Positions 36,203 to 44,964 of a stretch of 64,000 bases of DNA are shown piece by piece (position 1 is the stretch's first letter; each line of letters opens with the position of its first letter). The stretch spans positions 248,001 to 312,000 of the forward strand of contig CAWJON010000002.1 in assembly GCA_963844565.1 (NCBI GenBank). Reading direction: 5' to 3'. Made by a program: the position numbers and the translations under genes. This DNA comes from JAFEDN01 sp963844565 (GTDB lineage Bacteria; Pseudomonadota; Gammaproteobacteria; Coxiellales; Coxiellaceae). A model generated the notes under the pieces. That model did no database searches and was not told the origin of the DNA. It saw only the letters and a list, made by a program, of their open reading frames with translations.

Positions 36203-36464
36203 GAAAACAATCAATGGCTATTGACAAATTAGAAGATATTTCGTTAGACTCATTAGAGTGTAGATAGTTATTATTATTTCAAATCAGATTTCGGTTATTT
36301 TTTAAACTAAAAAATAAGGATAAAATTATGATAAATGATATTAGTAATAAATTTTCAAATTATCTCTTATTTTTAATTCTATATATTAACTCAAGTTAAA
36401 TTTCTTAATGATCCGATTTAAGCTGAATTTTAAGCTGAATTTTTTTTTCTCTAAAGGAGTTATT

Positions 36465-37343
36465 ATGAAATTAGATTTATACTCAGATGCTAAAAAAGTT
36501 ACTAGAAACAACTTAATTGGACGTGGGTTTTTGGCAGGTTATTTTCCTACTACTCTAACAATCAGATTGATACAGCTGTACCCTGATTCATGGAAAAAAT
36601 TAGGTCAAGCTCTATTTATGTTTGAAACGTATCATAATGCATTGGAATTATCAGCTTGGGCTGCTTTTCAGTTCGGTAAAGTGTTAAACGTTTATTTTAA
36701 AAATTCTCCCGAGGAACGTGGTGATTTATTAACAGAGTTAAATACTGACAAAAATTCTATAGCTAATAAGCTTGGTCATGTTTTTATTGCTCGCTCCTTG
36801 CAGGTTTCGGCATTGTGGATTGGTTTTTTAGCTTCCAATGATCGTGGAACTTTTTTGGTTCATGTGATTCCCTTCCTAATAGCATTTGGTGGTGCAAAAT
36901 TACTAGGTTCTTGCGAAACGACAATTGCTAATCCTAAAGATTATTTGCAAAAATCCTTAACGATGATGGTTTTCAATCTAGTGGATGTTGGGGAAACAAT
37001 TGCCGTCAATCTGGGAGGAATCGAAAATCCAGATGATGGCAAGTCAAGCGCTTATGGTTCTATAACTGATTATAAAAATAATCCAACAACGGGTGTTATA
37101 GTTGCTGTAGGTGTAGGAGTTGTGTCTCCATTCGTCATGCCGGCAATCGTTCATGCATTAAGTAAAATTGTGGATATGGTTGTTGGTTGGTGTCATGGAG
37201 AACCGTCTACATGTCCTACGTGGAGGCCGAACTTCAGCGGTCTTTTAGGGCAATTAAGTATTTGTTGCAATTCGTCTAAACCCACAAGCCCAACTATCAA
37301 TGATGATAATAACGATGGTCAAGTGTACCAGCAAATGCCTTAA
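36465..37343 (+). CDS. Hypothetical membrane-associated protein, 292 residues
   Basis: The start at ATG 36465 is chosen because AAAGGAGT precedes it; an upstream in-frame Met at 36408 adds a Lys/Phe-rich tail without a ribosome site. Several moderately hydrophobic segments: LGHVFIARSLQVSALWIGFLA (about 115-135), VHVIPFLIAFGGAKLLG, and GVIVAVGVGVVSPFVMPAIV near 210-230. The C-terminal part has four Cys (CHGEPSTCP, SICCNS), perhaps for metal or disulfides. Not recognised. Confidence 0.6.
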   Translation: MKLDLYSDAKKVTRNNLIGRGFLAGYFPTTLTIRLIQLYPDSWKKLGQALFMFETYHNALELSAWAAFQFGKVLNVYFKNSPEERGDLLTELNTDKNSIANKLGHVFIARSLQVSALWIGFLASNDRGTFLVHVIPFLIAFGGAKLLGSCETTIANPKDYLQKSLTMMVFNLVDVGETIAVNLGGIENPDDGKSSAYGSITDYKNNPTTGVIVAVGVGVVSPFVMPAIVHALSKIVDMVVGWCHGEPSTCPTWRPNFSGLLGQLSICCNSSKPTSPTINDDNNDGQVYQQMP

Positions 37344-37430
37344 GTATAGCAATATTTTTCTCCGCCTGGGAAAACACCGATATTATTTTATCAGGCGCAG
37401 GAAGACCAATTGCAGTGCTGATTTAGCAAG

Positions 37431-37940
37431 TCAAGATGCGGGTGAGTTTACTTGGTTATGTGCAGTCTTTGCCAAATGACCCGCATCTACTCGGACAAAG
37501 ACCGAATCGCCTAGTGCTGTCAATGTATTGTTGGCATATACCTCGCACAGCACTCGTGTCTTGCGCCCAACTTCTCCCTCAATGTGCGCCTTGAGCGTCA
37601 GCGGCATACCAATAGGAGTTGGCTTAATGTATTTCACTCCCAGGTTGCCAGTCACGCAATCAATGCGTGGTAAGGTCCCCGTCTCACGGCCCTCACCACG
37701 GTAGTGGTTTGCCATCGCCGTCCAGTTCGAATGGCAATCGACGAGACAGCTGATCAGTCCACCATAAACAAGTGACGGCCAACCGACAAAACGTGGGTCC
37801 GGCATGTGCGTCATGATCACGTGCGCCTCGTCAGCGTCCCAATAGCTTTTGATCTGTAGCCCATATGGATTTTTCGAGCCGCAACCAAAGCACACACCGT
37901 CAGGCGCAGCAAGGTCTTGCAAGGCAATCTTTATAGTCAT
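37431..37940 (-). CDS. PaaI-like hotdog-fold thioesterase, GC-rich
   Basis: 169 residues. The N-terminal CFGCGSKNPYGLQIKS and LVYGGLISCLVDCHSNWTA are typical of the PaaI/acyl-CoA thioesterase hotdog family; the GG(L/I) turn before the long helix and the Asp in it mark the active site. Probably hydrolyses a small acyl-CoA. The base composition is clearly GC-richer than its neighbours, with codons such as GCC, GTC and CTG common, suggesting recent acquisition. 27 bases separate it from the secreted-protein gene upstream on the same strand. Confidence 0.85.
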   Translation of the reverse strand: MTIKIALQDLAAPDGVCFGCGSKNPYGLQIKSYWDADEAHVIMTHMPDPRFVGWPSLVYGGLISCLVDCHSNWTAMANHYRGEGRETGTLPRIDCVTGNLGVKYIKPTPIGMPLTLKAHIEGEVGRKTRVLCEVYANNTLTALGDSVFVRVDAGHLAKTAHNQVNSPAS

Positions 37941-37967
37941 AGTTAAATTTTCAAATAGTTGACTATC

Positions 37968-38396
37968 CTAATCTAACTGCTTTCCTGTTTTGATAGCATT
38001 TTTTAGATAAACCGTGTGGAATACATTGTTACAGTCTATGCTGAGATAAGCATTGTCAGTATTAAAGAAATGAAAACATACTTTTTTCCCGTCATACCAA
38101 TGATTCCATACAGCATAAATTGTACCATCTGTGTCAATTGAGTAAGTGCCGGTATCTGTTTGCAGACCATCTTTAGGTTTTGCGGATAATTTTCCACTGA
38201 CGTTACCCTTATCGTCCAAATACATTGAAAATGTATTAGGCTTAAGTTGTCCATTAAAAATATCCGTAGGAATGGATACCGCTGTTTTATTTACAAAGGT
38301 ATTCACAACTTGTTCTTTATTCAGTGATTCTAGCGTGGCGGCAAGGGCAGGGCTGCCGAAAACAAGCGCTGCGAATAATAGAGCGGATTTTCTCAT
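37968..38396 (-). CDS. Small exported protein of unknown function
   Basis: 142 residues with a clear Sec signal peptide (MRKSALLFAALVFGSPALAA, cleavage near residue 19-20). The mature part is beta-rich: FSMYLDDKGNVSGKLS, TGTYSIDTDGTIYAVWNHWYDGKKVCFHFF. This strand pattern resembles small periplasmic DUF995-type proteins, but I cannot confirm that. Two Cys in the mature part may form a disulfide. Good ribosome site (GGAGA). Confidence 0.8.
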   Translation of the reverse strand: MRKSALLFAALVFGSPALAATLESLNKEQVVNTFVNKTAVSIPTDIFNGQLKPNTFSMYLDDKGNVSGKLSAKPKDGLQTDTGTYSIDTDGTIYAVWNHWYDGKKVCFHFFNTDNAYLSIDCNNVFHTVYLKNAIKTGKQLD

Positions 38397-38582
38397 AACT
38401 CATTCTCCACGAATTTTAATTTTGTAATTAATGTACAGTAAATGAGAAGTGTCAATGCGTCAAGACCGCCGCAGGGTCAACTGCTCCTGCGCAAATTCTT
38501 CTTAATATTTCGTTAATATTTATCTGTTATCGGTATATTAAAGAGATAAATAATGCAAAAAATTTTCTAGGGGGGAATTATT

Positions 38583-39403
38583 ATGGCTTTAGTCGTTTAC
38601 ATTTATAAATTTAAAAATAGAGAAAGAATGCATCTTGCAGTTGAATTAACTTCAATCAAACCAGGAGAGGATAAATATTGCAATTATATAAGTTATTACA
38701 GTTATGAAGAATCTCAAATAGCGGAAGAAGAGAATGGCCGTTTAGCTCAATATCCAAGTGTGAAGTCAGGTTGCGGCGGCAATCATTGGAAAAAACTATT
38801 GGTGTAGCCATTGAGAAGGGAAACCTAAAATTTTTTAAAGATCATTATTTTATAGACGACCTTTTAAATTTCTATGATGATTATCGTAAAGGAAAATCTT
38901 TTTGGGAGCGTGATTCCAAGAAATATAGTGATCTATCAGCTTTATGCAGACAAAAACCTGAGCATAAAGAAAATAAGTCGGCGAGAGTTCTAAAAGGTTT
39001 TATTCATAAAGACAGAGTTCCCAGGGATTTACACGTCTCTTTGGATAAATATTTGCAACAATTAACTATGCAGACTAATCTTAATTTTTTGATTCAGAAA
39101 GCTATACAATCATTAAAATCCTATCTAGTTAAAAGAGATGCCCTTGAAGATGATTATACTGGCTTTTTCGGCGGACTTTCTGGTTATTGCAACAGCGATA
39201 AAACAAATGCAGTTAAAGCTGCTTTACGTTCTCTCAGGAATGGCTCAAAAGTTTTTTTGTCGGATGATCAATATGCCGCTCTGTTTGACGGTAAATTATA
39301 CAAAGATCATGTTTCTAAATTTGAAGAGATCATCTTGGTCAATGTGAAAAAGAAAATTTCACCCACACATTATTTTAACAACATAAAAAATTTTCACAAA
39401 TAG
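38583..39403 (+). pseudogene. Hypothetical gene broken by a frameshift
   Basis: Frame A begins at ATG 38583 after a strong GGGGGGA ribosome site and runs to 38807 (74 codons). Frame B is open from 38708 to 39403 but has no proper start (first candidate TTG 38771). The two overlap by about 100 bases, and together give roughly 270 residues. A single indel between 38708 and 38807 would join them; the A-run at 38789-38794 is a likely place. The N-terminal part (VVYIYKFKNRERMHLAVEL, NYISYYSYEE) resembles effector-type proteins that open with a short sensor of this form. Function unknown. A sequencing error cannot be excluded. Confidence 0.6.
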
Positions 39404-39733
39404 CAGCGGAGGAACAAAAAAACATATGATTAAGCGTATAAGGGACAAGGTCTATCTGGTTTTGTTTTTTTTACAAAATTCAAAATATAGTTTTTTGGTG
39501 AACATATGACTTGACTGATGTAGAGTTAGGCGGTATTTTAATAAGAATTACTGCTGTCAGGAAAAAATGAGAGTGAAACATAGGATAAGGATATAAACTT
39601 AAATGCAAAGTATTGAAAATTTCTATCAAGTGGTTTGGCTGGATCTCATTTATTTAAGTGGATGAAAACCGCAGCCAGTCCTAATAAAATTACTAACAAT
39701 AATATTCCTAAAATTATTTGAAAGGAAGCATTC
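39404..39733. other. Intergenic stretch, 330 bases
   Basis: AT-rich, with no convincing sense-strand gene. It holds a possible 29-residue antisense membrane-peptide frame (39646-39735, minus) and the ribosome site (AAAGGAAG) of the next gene. No terminator was seen. Confidence 0.5.
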
Positions 39734-39735
39734 AT
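39646..39735 (-). CDS. Possible 29-residue single-helix membrane peptide
   Basis: ATG 39735 to TGA 39646 encodes a short polar start (MNASFQ), a continuous hydrophobic helix (IILGILLLVILLGLAAVF) and a short polar tail ending in Lys. The composition is that of a small membrane peptide, but there is no good ribosome site and it overlaps the start of the gene on the other strand by two bases. Confidence 0.2.
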   Translation of the reverse strand: MNASFQIILGILLLVILLGLAAVFIHLNK

Positions 39736-42721
39736 GAAACCAATATCGCTAAAACCTGTAAATTTTCAAAATTTTTTAATCTTAAAACCAAAAATCATGA
39801 CAATGATTCAAAGACTTTCAAAACCTCTAGAATCAATTTTCCTGGCTAATCCTGGAGAAGCTAAGCAAAAAATCTATGGAATTATCCAAACACTTGAAGA
39901 AGTCACCGCAGATTCTAAAGATTCGGCATTGATAACAACTCATGTTATGCCTATTATAAATTTTTTCAGGACTATGGTTGTCCATTTTGATAGTAAACAT
40001 GCAGCCGACATACTGAGTTTAATTGATGAAATTAACTCATCATTGGATTATCATTCCAGTTTAATAACACCAACTACCTTCATTATTAATCAAATATCTT
40101 CGAAATATGAACAAGCGATGTATTGTTTCACCTTATTTTATAAAAATTATGACCGCGAAGTTTTAAAAACAATTGGGGATATGGCCTATAAGATTATAGA
40201 CATTTTTAATAATTTTAATTCTTCTCAAGTTCAAGTTCAAGTTCAAGTTCAAGTTCAAGTTCTAGAAACCGAATTGGCTATAATATGTGTCAACTTAGTC
40301 GCACAAATCTTAAGGATTATCAGTGAATTTTTGCAGCCCGGAATTATTTTTACTGAAAAATTACAGTATATTGATAATTTAATTCAATTGCTCACTGCGG
40401 TAATTAAGCAAGTTAAGTTACCCCAATTCTCTGAGGCGCAATGTTTTCAGATTTTGACACTTATTTTTGGTATTTATAATCAGACTAAAATTTTCGATAA
40501 AACCACCTTGCTAAAATCTATTTTTTTATCTATAGCACCCCCGTTCATGACTAAAGCCTTTAAAGGAAATTTGGAGCTTATCAAAATAATTGAAGGTATT
40601 AATTTTAAATTAAGCGGTGAACTAAAAGAAGAAAAATATACTTCATCCATTCCACAGCAAATAATTTTGCCTTTGATTCCACAAATTGAAAAAATTTATG
40701 AAGCTATGGTAAGTAGAATTAAACTGCAGCAGGAGAAAGATAAACAAACTATGAGCCGAATCCAACAATACTCTGCGCTGAAACTTGAGTCTCAATTTCC
40801 AGAAGTAAAAAACACTTGTCGTGAATTGTCCAAACCTACTGAATACGTTTCAGTGGATTCTGTTGTCCCCATCCTTAGTTTTTCCATACAAAGTTTTGGT
40901 CATCTCCTTAGTCAAGCAATCTCACCTTCGGATCAATTAGCAATAGATATCATAGTCGCCGTTGATCAAATTTGTTTGCTATTTGATAATCACCCTCAGT
41001 TATTTGCTTTGTGGTTACATTTAAAATATCAATTAGTGAGCGCACATTTAGACCATGAAAATGGATACCAGCAGTTATTTATGCCGATTAACGAAATATT
41101 ACTCCTCCCGCCGAAACAGATTGAAAATGGATGCCATAAAGTTGAAATACTCACACGATTAATCTCCCGTTATTTTGAAAAATTGAAAAAACTTAAACCG
41201 GAGGAAAATCACCTGCGTTCTGTTTTTTTTGAAATAATTTTTAACTCAGCCACCGAGATCTTGACCCTCTATGAATGGATACACAAAAATTTTGATAGTA
41301 TAGAAGTAGACATGGGATTTAAATCTGAGCTTTACTATCAAGTCATCGAAAAAATTATGAACGTTTGTTCAATTTGCTTTATTGAACTTGGCAAAAGCCT
41401 TACAAATCTAGATAGTACGCGTATTGAGAATTTAATGTGTCGACTTATCCTCATAGCAGCTGTTCATAAACAAATGCAAATGAAGGAGTTGCAATATATC
41501 AACCTCTTGGACATTGTCATTAAATTTCTTGACAAAAACCTTGAAAACTCTGATTGGCTAAAGATATTATTCTTCGAAATCGGCCAAAAGTTAAGGATTT
41601 CATCCCTCTCAACTAAAATCCAAATCTATCAAGTACTTTTAGGCTCATATCAGGGTCGTTTTTCTAAACAACCAGCTCAGAAAGTTGCTGAGAGGAAAAT
41701 CGAGCCTACTGAGTCTAATTACAGTATAGATGTATTGGAAACCGTTCCAAAAGAGGTAAAAGAACTTCAAAAACTAGAAACCAGCGAAAATAAAAATACA
41801 TTTGTTCCTGAAAAAAACGAAGACAAAACAGATCCACAGCCAAAATTAGTAAACAACACAACCATTGACAGATTAACCAAAAAGATCGAAGGTTTAAAAC
41901 AAAGTAATCGAGAAACCCAGCAAGCGTTAGTTAAAAAAGACGCAGAAGTGAATGGATTACAAAGAAAACTACAGACGAAATCTCAGGAAAAAACTGAATT
42001 AAAAGCGCAACATGCTAAGATAGTTTCCTCTCATCAAAATGAAAAGGCTCAGTTAGCGAAGGAAATCGAACGCCTGAAAAAAAGGATAGCGAAAAACTAC
42101 AAAAAAATTCTGAAATTGGACGTATTAGATCAAAATCAAAAAAAACAGCTTGCTGAACTTCAATCAACTCTACAAGAAGAGAAAGCAACTATTCAAAAAG
42201 GCAATCAAGAAATTCAGCGTCTTGAAGGATCTTTGGAAGAAAATACAACCACACAGCGTCAACTCGCAGAGGAGCATAAACAAACAATCGATCAGATGGG
42301 TGCTCAAATTGCTGAACTTCAAGCAGCTGTACAAGAAGGCAAAGCCATTATTGAAAAAAGTGCTCAAGAAATTCAGGAGCTTAAAGTATCTTTAGAAGAA
42401 CAGGAAACCCAAAAGCTTGAACTCAAAGATAAATATGCATTAGAGCGAGAAGCGCACAAAAATACTTTTCGTCGTGCTCTTGATGAAATGACTGAGGTTC
42501 AAAGAGAGGCAAAACATTCTAATCATCAATTACAGTGTGCAACAACAACAATAGGTGATCTGCTTACGATCATACATGGCTATCAGCAAATATGCGGAAT
42601 TTTTCCGTCTGCACCCGCGAGTCCTTCGGTAGTATCTGGAGCAAGCTTTAATTTTGCTCCTTCTATTCTTGAGACTGCATCGACAGAAAGCACAGAAATT
42701 TATGTCGTCAGACCAGGCTAG
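39734..42721 (+). CDS. Large helical/coiled-coil protein, effector-like
   Basis: 995 residues; not recognised. Residues 1-650 are helical repeats without clear Sel1 or TPR consensus. Residues about 707-930 form a long coiled coil (heptads such as DRLTKKIEGLKQSNRETQQAL, with EIQRLEGSLEE and EIQELKVSLEE as near repeats). The tail is Ser/Ala/Pro-rich with STESTEIYVV. An array of six CAAGTT hexamers encodes alternating Val and Gln near residue 165-177. Good ribosome site (AAAGGAAG). No signal peptide. Coiled-coil proteins of this size are common among host-manipulating proteins of Legionellales; role not shown. Confidence 0.65.
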   Translation: MKPISLKPVNFQNFLILKPKIMTMIQRLSKPLESIFLANPGEAKQKIYGIIQTLEEVTADSKDSALITTHVMPIINFFRTMVVHFDSKHAADILSLIDEINSSLDYHSSLITPTTFIINQISSKYEQAMYCFTLFYKNYDREVLKTIGDMAYKIIDIFNNFNSSQVQVQVQVQVQVLETELAIICVNLVAQILRIISEFLQPGIIFTEKLQYIDNLIQLLTAVIKQVKLPQFSEAQCFQILTLIFGIYNQTKIFDKTTLLKSIFLSIAPPFMTKAFKGNLELIKIIEGINFKLSGELKEEKYTSSIPQQIILPLIPQIEKIYEAMVSRIKLQQEKDKQTMSRIQQYSALKLESQFPEVKNTCRELSKPTEYVSVDSVVPILSFSIQSFGHLLSQAISPSDQLAIDIIVAVDQICLLFDNHPQLFALWLHLKYQLVSAHLDHENGYQQLFMPINEILLLPPKQIENGCHKVEILTRLISRYFEKLKKLKPEENHLRSVFFEIIFNSATEILTLYEWIHKNFDSIEVDMGFKSELYYQVIEKIMNVCSICFIELGKSLTNLDSTRIENLMCRLILIAAVHKQMQMKELQYINLLDIVIKFLDKNLENSDWLKILFFEIGQKLRISSLSTKIQIYQVLLGSYQGRFSKQPAQKVAERKIEPTESNYSIDVLETVPKEVKELQKLETSENKNTFVPEKNEDKTDPQPKLVNNTTIDRLTKKIEGLKQSNRETQQALVKKDAEVNGLQRKLQTKSQEKTELKAQHAKIVSSHQNEKAQLAKEIERLKKRIAKNYKKILKLDVLDQNQKKQLAELQSTLQEEKATIQKGNQEIQRLEGSLEENTTTQRQLAEEHKQTIDQMGAQIAELQAAVQEGKAIIEKSAQEIQELKVSLEEQETQKLELKDKYALEREAHKNTFRRALDEMTEVQREAKHSNHQLQCATTTIGDLLTIIHGYQQICGIFPSAPASPSVVSGASFNFAPSILETASTESTEIYVVRPG
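40226..40261 (+). repeat. Six tandem CAAGTT hexamers
   Basis: Perfect six-fold repeat inside the coiled-coil gene, encoding (Val-Gln)n. Copy changes would add or remove two residues without shifting the frame. Confidence 0.9.
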
Positions 42722-42737
42722 TTTTCTTTTTTTAGCC

Positions 42738-42777
42738 AGTTGATTTTTTAGTCACTTGTTTTATAATGAAAATAAAA
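42738..42777 (+). repeat. 40-bp direct repeat, copy 1, with promoter of the flavoprotein gene
   Basis: Matches 43995-44034 at 37 of 40 positions. It contains TTGATT (42740-42745), 16-base spacer, TATAAT (42762-42767), a good promoter only about 10 bases before ATG 42777. The transcript would have almost no leader. Confidence 0.7.
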
Positions 42778-44000
42778 TGAAAAAATCAATTGCAATTATT
42801 GGTGGCGGGCCTGCGGGATTGATGGCTGCAGAAGAGTTGAGTCAAAGTGGCGCAAAGGTAGACCTCTATGATTCCATGCCTTCGCTTGGACGAAAATTCT
42901 TAATGGCGGGGAAGGGCGGGCTCAATCTCACGCATTCAGAACCTTATCATACCTTTATCACACGCTACGGCAGTAAACAAAAAGAAATTGCAGCACATCT
43001 CAGGCATTTTAAACCCGATAACCTAATAGCGTGGGCAAAAGAGCTTAACTGTGAAACCTTCGTCGGCACGTCTGGGCGTGTCTTTCCAAAAGCGATGAAA
43101 GCCAGCCCATTGTTACGGGCTTGGTTACAGCGGTTGCAAACCAGTGGTGTCACTTTTCATACCCGGCATCGCTGGATAGGTTGGCAAAACCATCTACTTA
43201 TTTTCGATTCACCCGAAGGAATAGTAAAGGTCCAATCAGATGCAACCATTCTTGCACTGGGTGGCGCCAGTTGGCCAAAGCTTGGCTCGCGTGGTGATTG
43301 GGTACCATTGCTACAACAACAGGGCGGAGTCGAGGTTAAACCGTTTTGTTCTGCCAACTGCGGTTTCACCGTTGATTGGTCAAAGCATTTTAGCGAAAAA
43401 TTTCATGGCCATCCGATCAAGTCTGTTGTTTTATCTTTTAAAGATTTTAAACAACAGGGAGAGTTCGTCGTAACGAGAACCGGTGTGGAAGGTGGACTCA
43501 TCTATACCGCTTCGGGAAAGCTACGAGATGAGATTGAGTCAACCGGTGGTGCTGTACTAACGTTGGATCTCGCGCCTGACTCATCAAGAGAAAAGTTAGC
43601 TATAGCTCTGGCACGTCCGCGTGGCTCGCGTTCAATGACCAGTCATATCAAAAAGACAACTGGGCTGCATGGCGCAAAAGTAGGTTTGTTGCATGAATTT
43701 ATTCCCAAGGAAGATTTTGGAGATATCGAAAAGTTGGCGGACGCCATCAAGGCGATACGTATCCCACTTTCTGCACCAAACCCAATAGCAACAGCCATCA
43801 GTAGCGCAGGTGGTGTCTGTTTTGAAGAACTCGATGACAATTTAATGCTTCGTAAAATACCCGGTGTTTTTTGTGCAGGGGAAATGCTGAATTGGGAAGC
43901 CCCCACCGGTGGCTATCTGCTCACCGCTTGTTTTGCAACAGGCAGAAGCGCCGGTAAGGGCGTACTGAGCTGGTTGTCACCTGCGACTCGGACAAGTTGA
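42777..44000 (+). CDS. HI0933/YhiN-type FAD-dependent flavoprotein
   Basis: 407 residues. The N-terminal dinucleotide-binding motif IGGGPAGLMAAEEL, then GRKFLMAGKGGLNLTHSE and the C-terminal GGYLLTACFATGRSAGKG, identify the HI0933-like/TIGR03862 flavoprotein family (oxidoreductases of unknown substrate). The start ATG 42777 gives the family N-terminus KKSIAIIGG; an upstream in-frame Met at 42756 lies within the promoter repeat. The gene is GC-richer than its surroundings and framed by direct repeats (42738-42777 and 43995-44034, the latter including its stop codon). This suggests acquisition by recombination. Confidence 0.9.
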   Translation: MKKSIAIIGGGPAGLMAAEELSQSGAKVDLYDSMPSLGRKFLMAGKGGLNLTHSEPYHTFITRYGSKQKEIAAHLRHFKPDNLIAWAKELNCETFVGTSGRVFPKAMKASPLLRAWLQRLQTSGVTFHTRHRWIGWQNHLLIFDSPEGIVKVQSDATILALGGASWPKLGSRGDWVPLLQQQGGVEVKPFCSANCGFTVDWSKHFSEKFHGHPIKSVVLSFKDFKQQGEFVVTRTGVEGGLIYTASGKLRDEIESTGGAVLTLDLAPDSSREKLAIALARPRGSRSMTSHIKKTTGLHGAKVGLLHEFIPKEDFGDIEKLADAIKAIRIPLSAPNPIATAISSAGGVCFEELDDNLMLRKIPGVFCAGEMLNWEAPTGGYLLTACFATGRSAGKGVLSWLSPATRTS

Positions 44001-44034
44001 TTTTTTAATTATTTGTTTTATAATGAAAATAAAA
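43978..44034 (+). repeat. Direct repeat, copy 2, at the flavoprotein stop
   Basis: 43995-44034 repeats copy 1 (37/40), including its TATAAT. 43978-44009, the gene's last codons and beyond, matches 44652-44683 at 27 of 32. Confidence 0.7.
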
Positions 44035-44102
44035 AAATAGGGTCTGGAGCTTATTTGCACTAAAGAGAAAAGTTCATACTCAACATAAATAAAGGGAAAA
44101 AA

Positions 44103-44648
44103 ATGAAAAGTGAATCAGTTTTACTTCTCAATGAAGATGCGAAAGATAATTTAGATTTACCTATATCCCGTGAACATAAGCCCATGATGCGCAGTCTTAT
44201 GCAATTATTCATGTTCCCACGGCTTATTTGTCGATGTTGGCTGTTGATGGTAAATTTTTTAGCAAAAAGGGGCTTATTGAATTTGAGAAAAGAGAAAGCA
44301 ATAGCGTTATTGGGATTTTGAACGGCATATTAACCGCTATTAAACAAATATCAACAGTTTCTCTCAAAGAGGGTGAACTGTTTTCAGTTTCCCAATTAAA
44401 AACCATTTGAAGATTTCTAAAATAGCTGAATTCGACGTAGAGAAGCTCATAAACCTGTTAGCATTGACTACGCAAAGATTTTCGCCCCTATACTCGAAGC
44501 CTCAAAATCTTTTCAATAAGAAATTTGCCAGATAATAACCACCGAACTCGGACGTACCAATAGATATACAGTTTTTCCTAGTTATGAAAATCGTCGCTCT
44601 CAGTCAGTTAAAAGCACAGAGGTAGCTTCCAGCTTGGGTCGATCCTAA
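44103..44648 (+). pseudogene. Decayed hypothetical gene with about three frameshifts
   Basis: Starts at ATG 44103 behind AAAGGGAAA. The reading moves through frames that join sensibly: 44103 to about 44200, then a frame covering about 44205-44405 (VPTAYLSMLAVDGKFFSKKG ... FSVSQLK), then 44401-44535 (NHLKISKIAEFDVEKLINLLA), then about 44540-44648 (TTELGRTNRYTVFPSYENRR). One break falls in the A-run near 44398-44402. Rebuilt length is about 180 residues. The product is not recognised. A promoter-like copy of the 40-bp repeat lies about 70 bases upstream. Confidence 0.55.
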
Positions 44649-44651
44649 TGC

Positions 44652-44683
44652 CACTTGCGACCCGGATAAGTTAATTTTTTGAT
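44652..44683 (+). repeat. Partial copy 3 of the flavoprotein 3' repeat
   Basis: Matches 43978-44009 at 27 of 32 positions directly after the decayed gene. The rest of the gap to 44964 (about 280 bases) shows no gene. Confidence 0.55.
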
Positions 44684-44964
44684 GAATAGATACTTTAATT
44701 TGCTGATGAGAGGAGTCGAATCCCCGGCTTATAATATGGCTGCAACAATCATCACTTTGCCAGTACTAGCAAATGGAAATCGTTATAACATTAAGTATTT
44801 TAAGATTAAATTCATTTTAATTCTCCAACTGTTTTTATCGAGAACATAATAACAATAATTGATATCATTGGGGATATCTTCTCCTAAAGATATACCCATT
44901 GCCCAGCTATATGGAGGAGTTGGAATAGCTGGGACTCGTTCGATATGGGGGATCTAACCGTTTT

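Noticed and set aside
37340..37430. Possible terminator near GCCTG...CAGGC
   Set aside because: Six-base stem with a 22-base loop and no T-run; too weak to call.
40226..40261. CAAGTT array as a phase-variation switch
   Set aside because: The unit is six bases, so copy changes cannot shift the frame; only length variation is possible.
42150..42395. 81-residue frame in the coiled-coil gene
   Set aside because: Arises from repetitive heptad coding in a second frame.
44700..44740. tRNA-like T-arm sequence (AGTCGAATCCCC)
   Set aside because: No acceptor stem, anticodon arm or D arm can be formed around it, so it is not a tRNA; a remnant cannot be shown.
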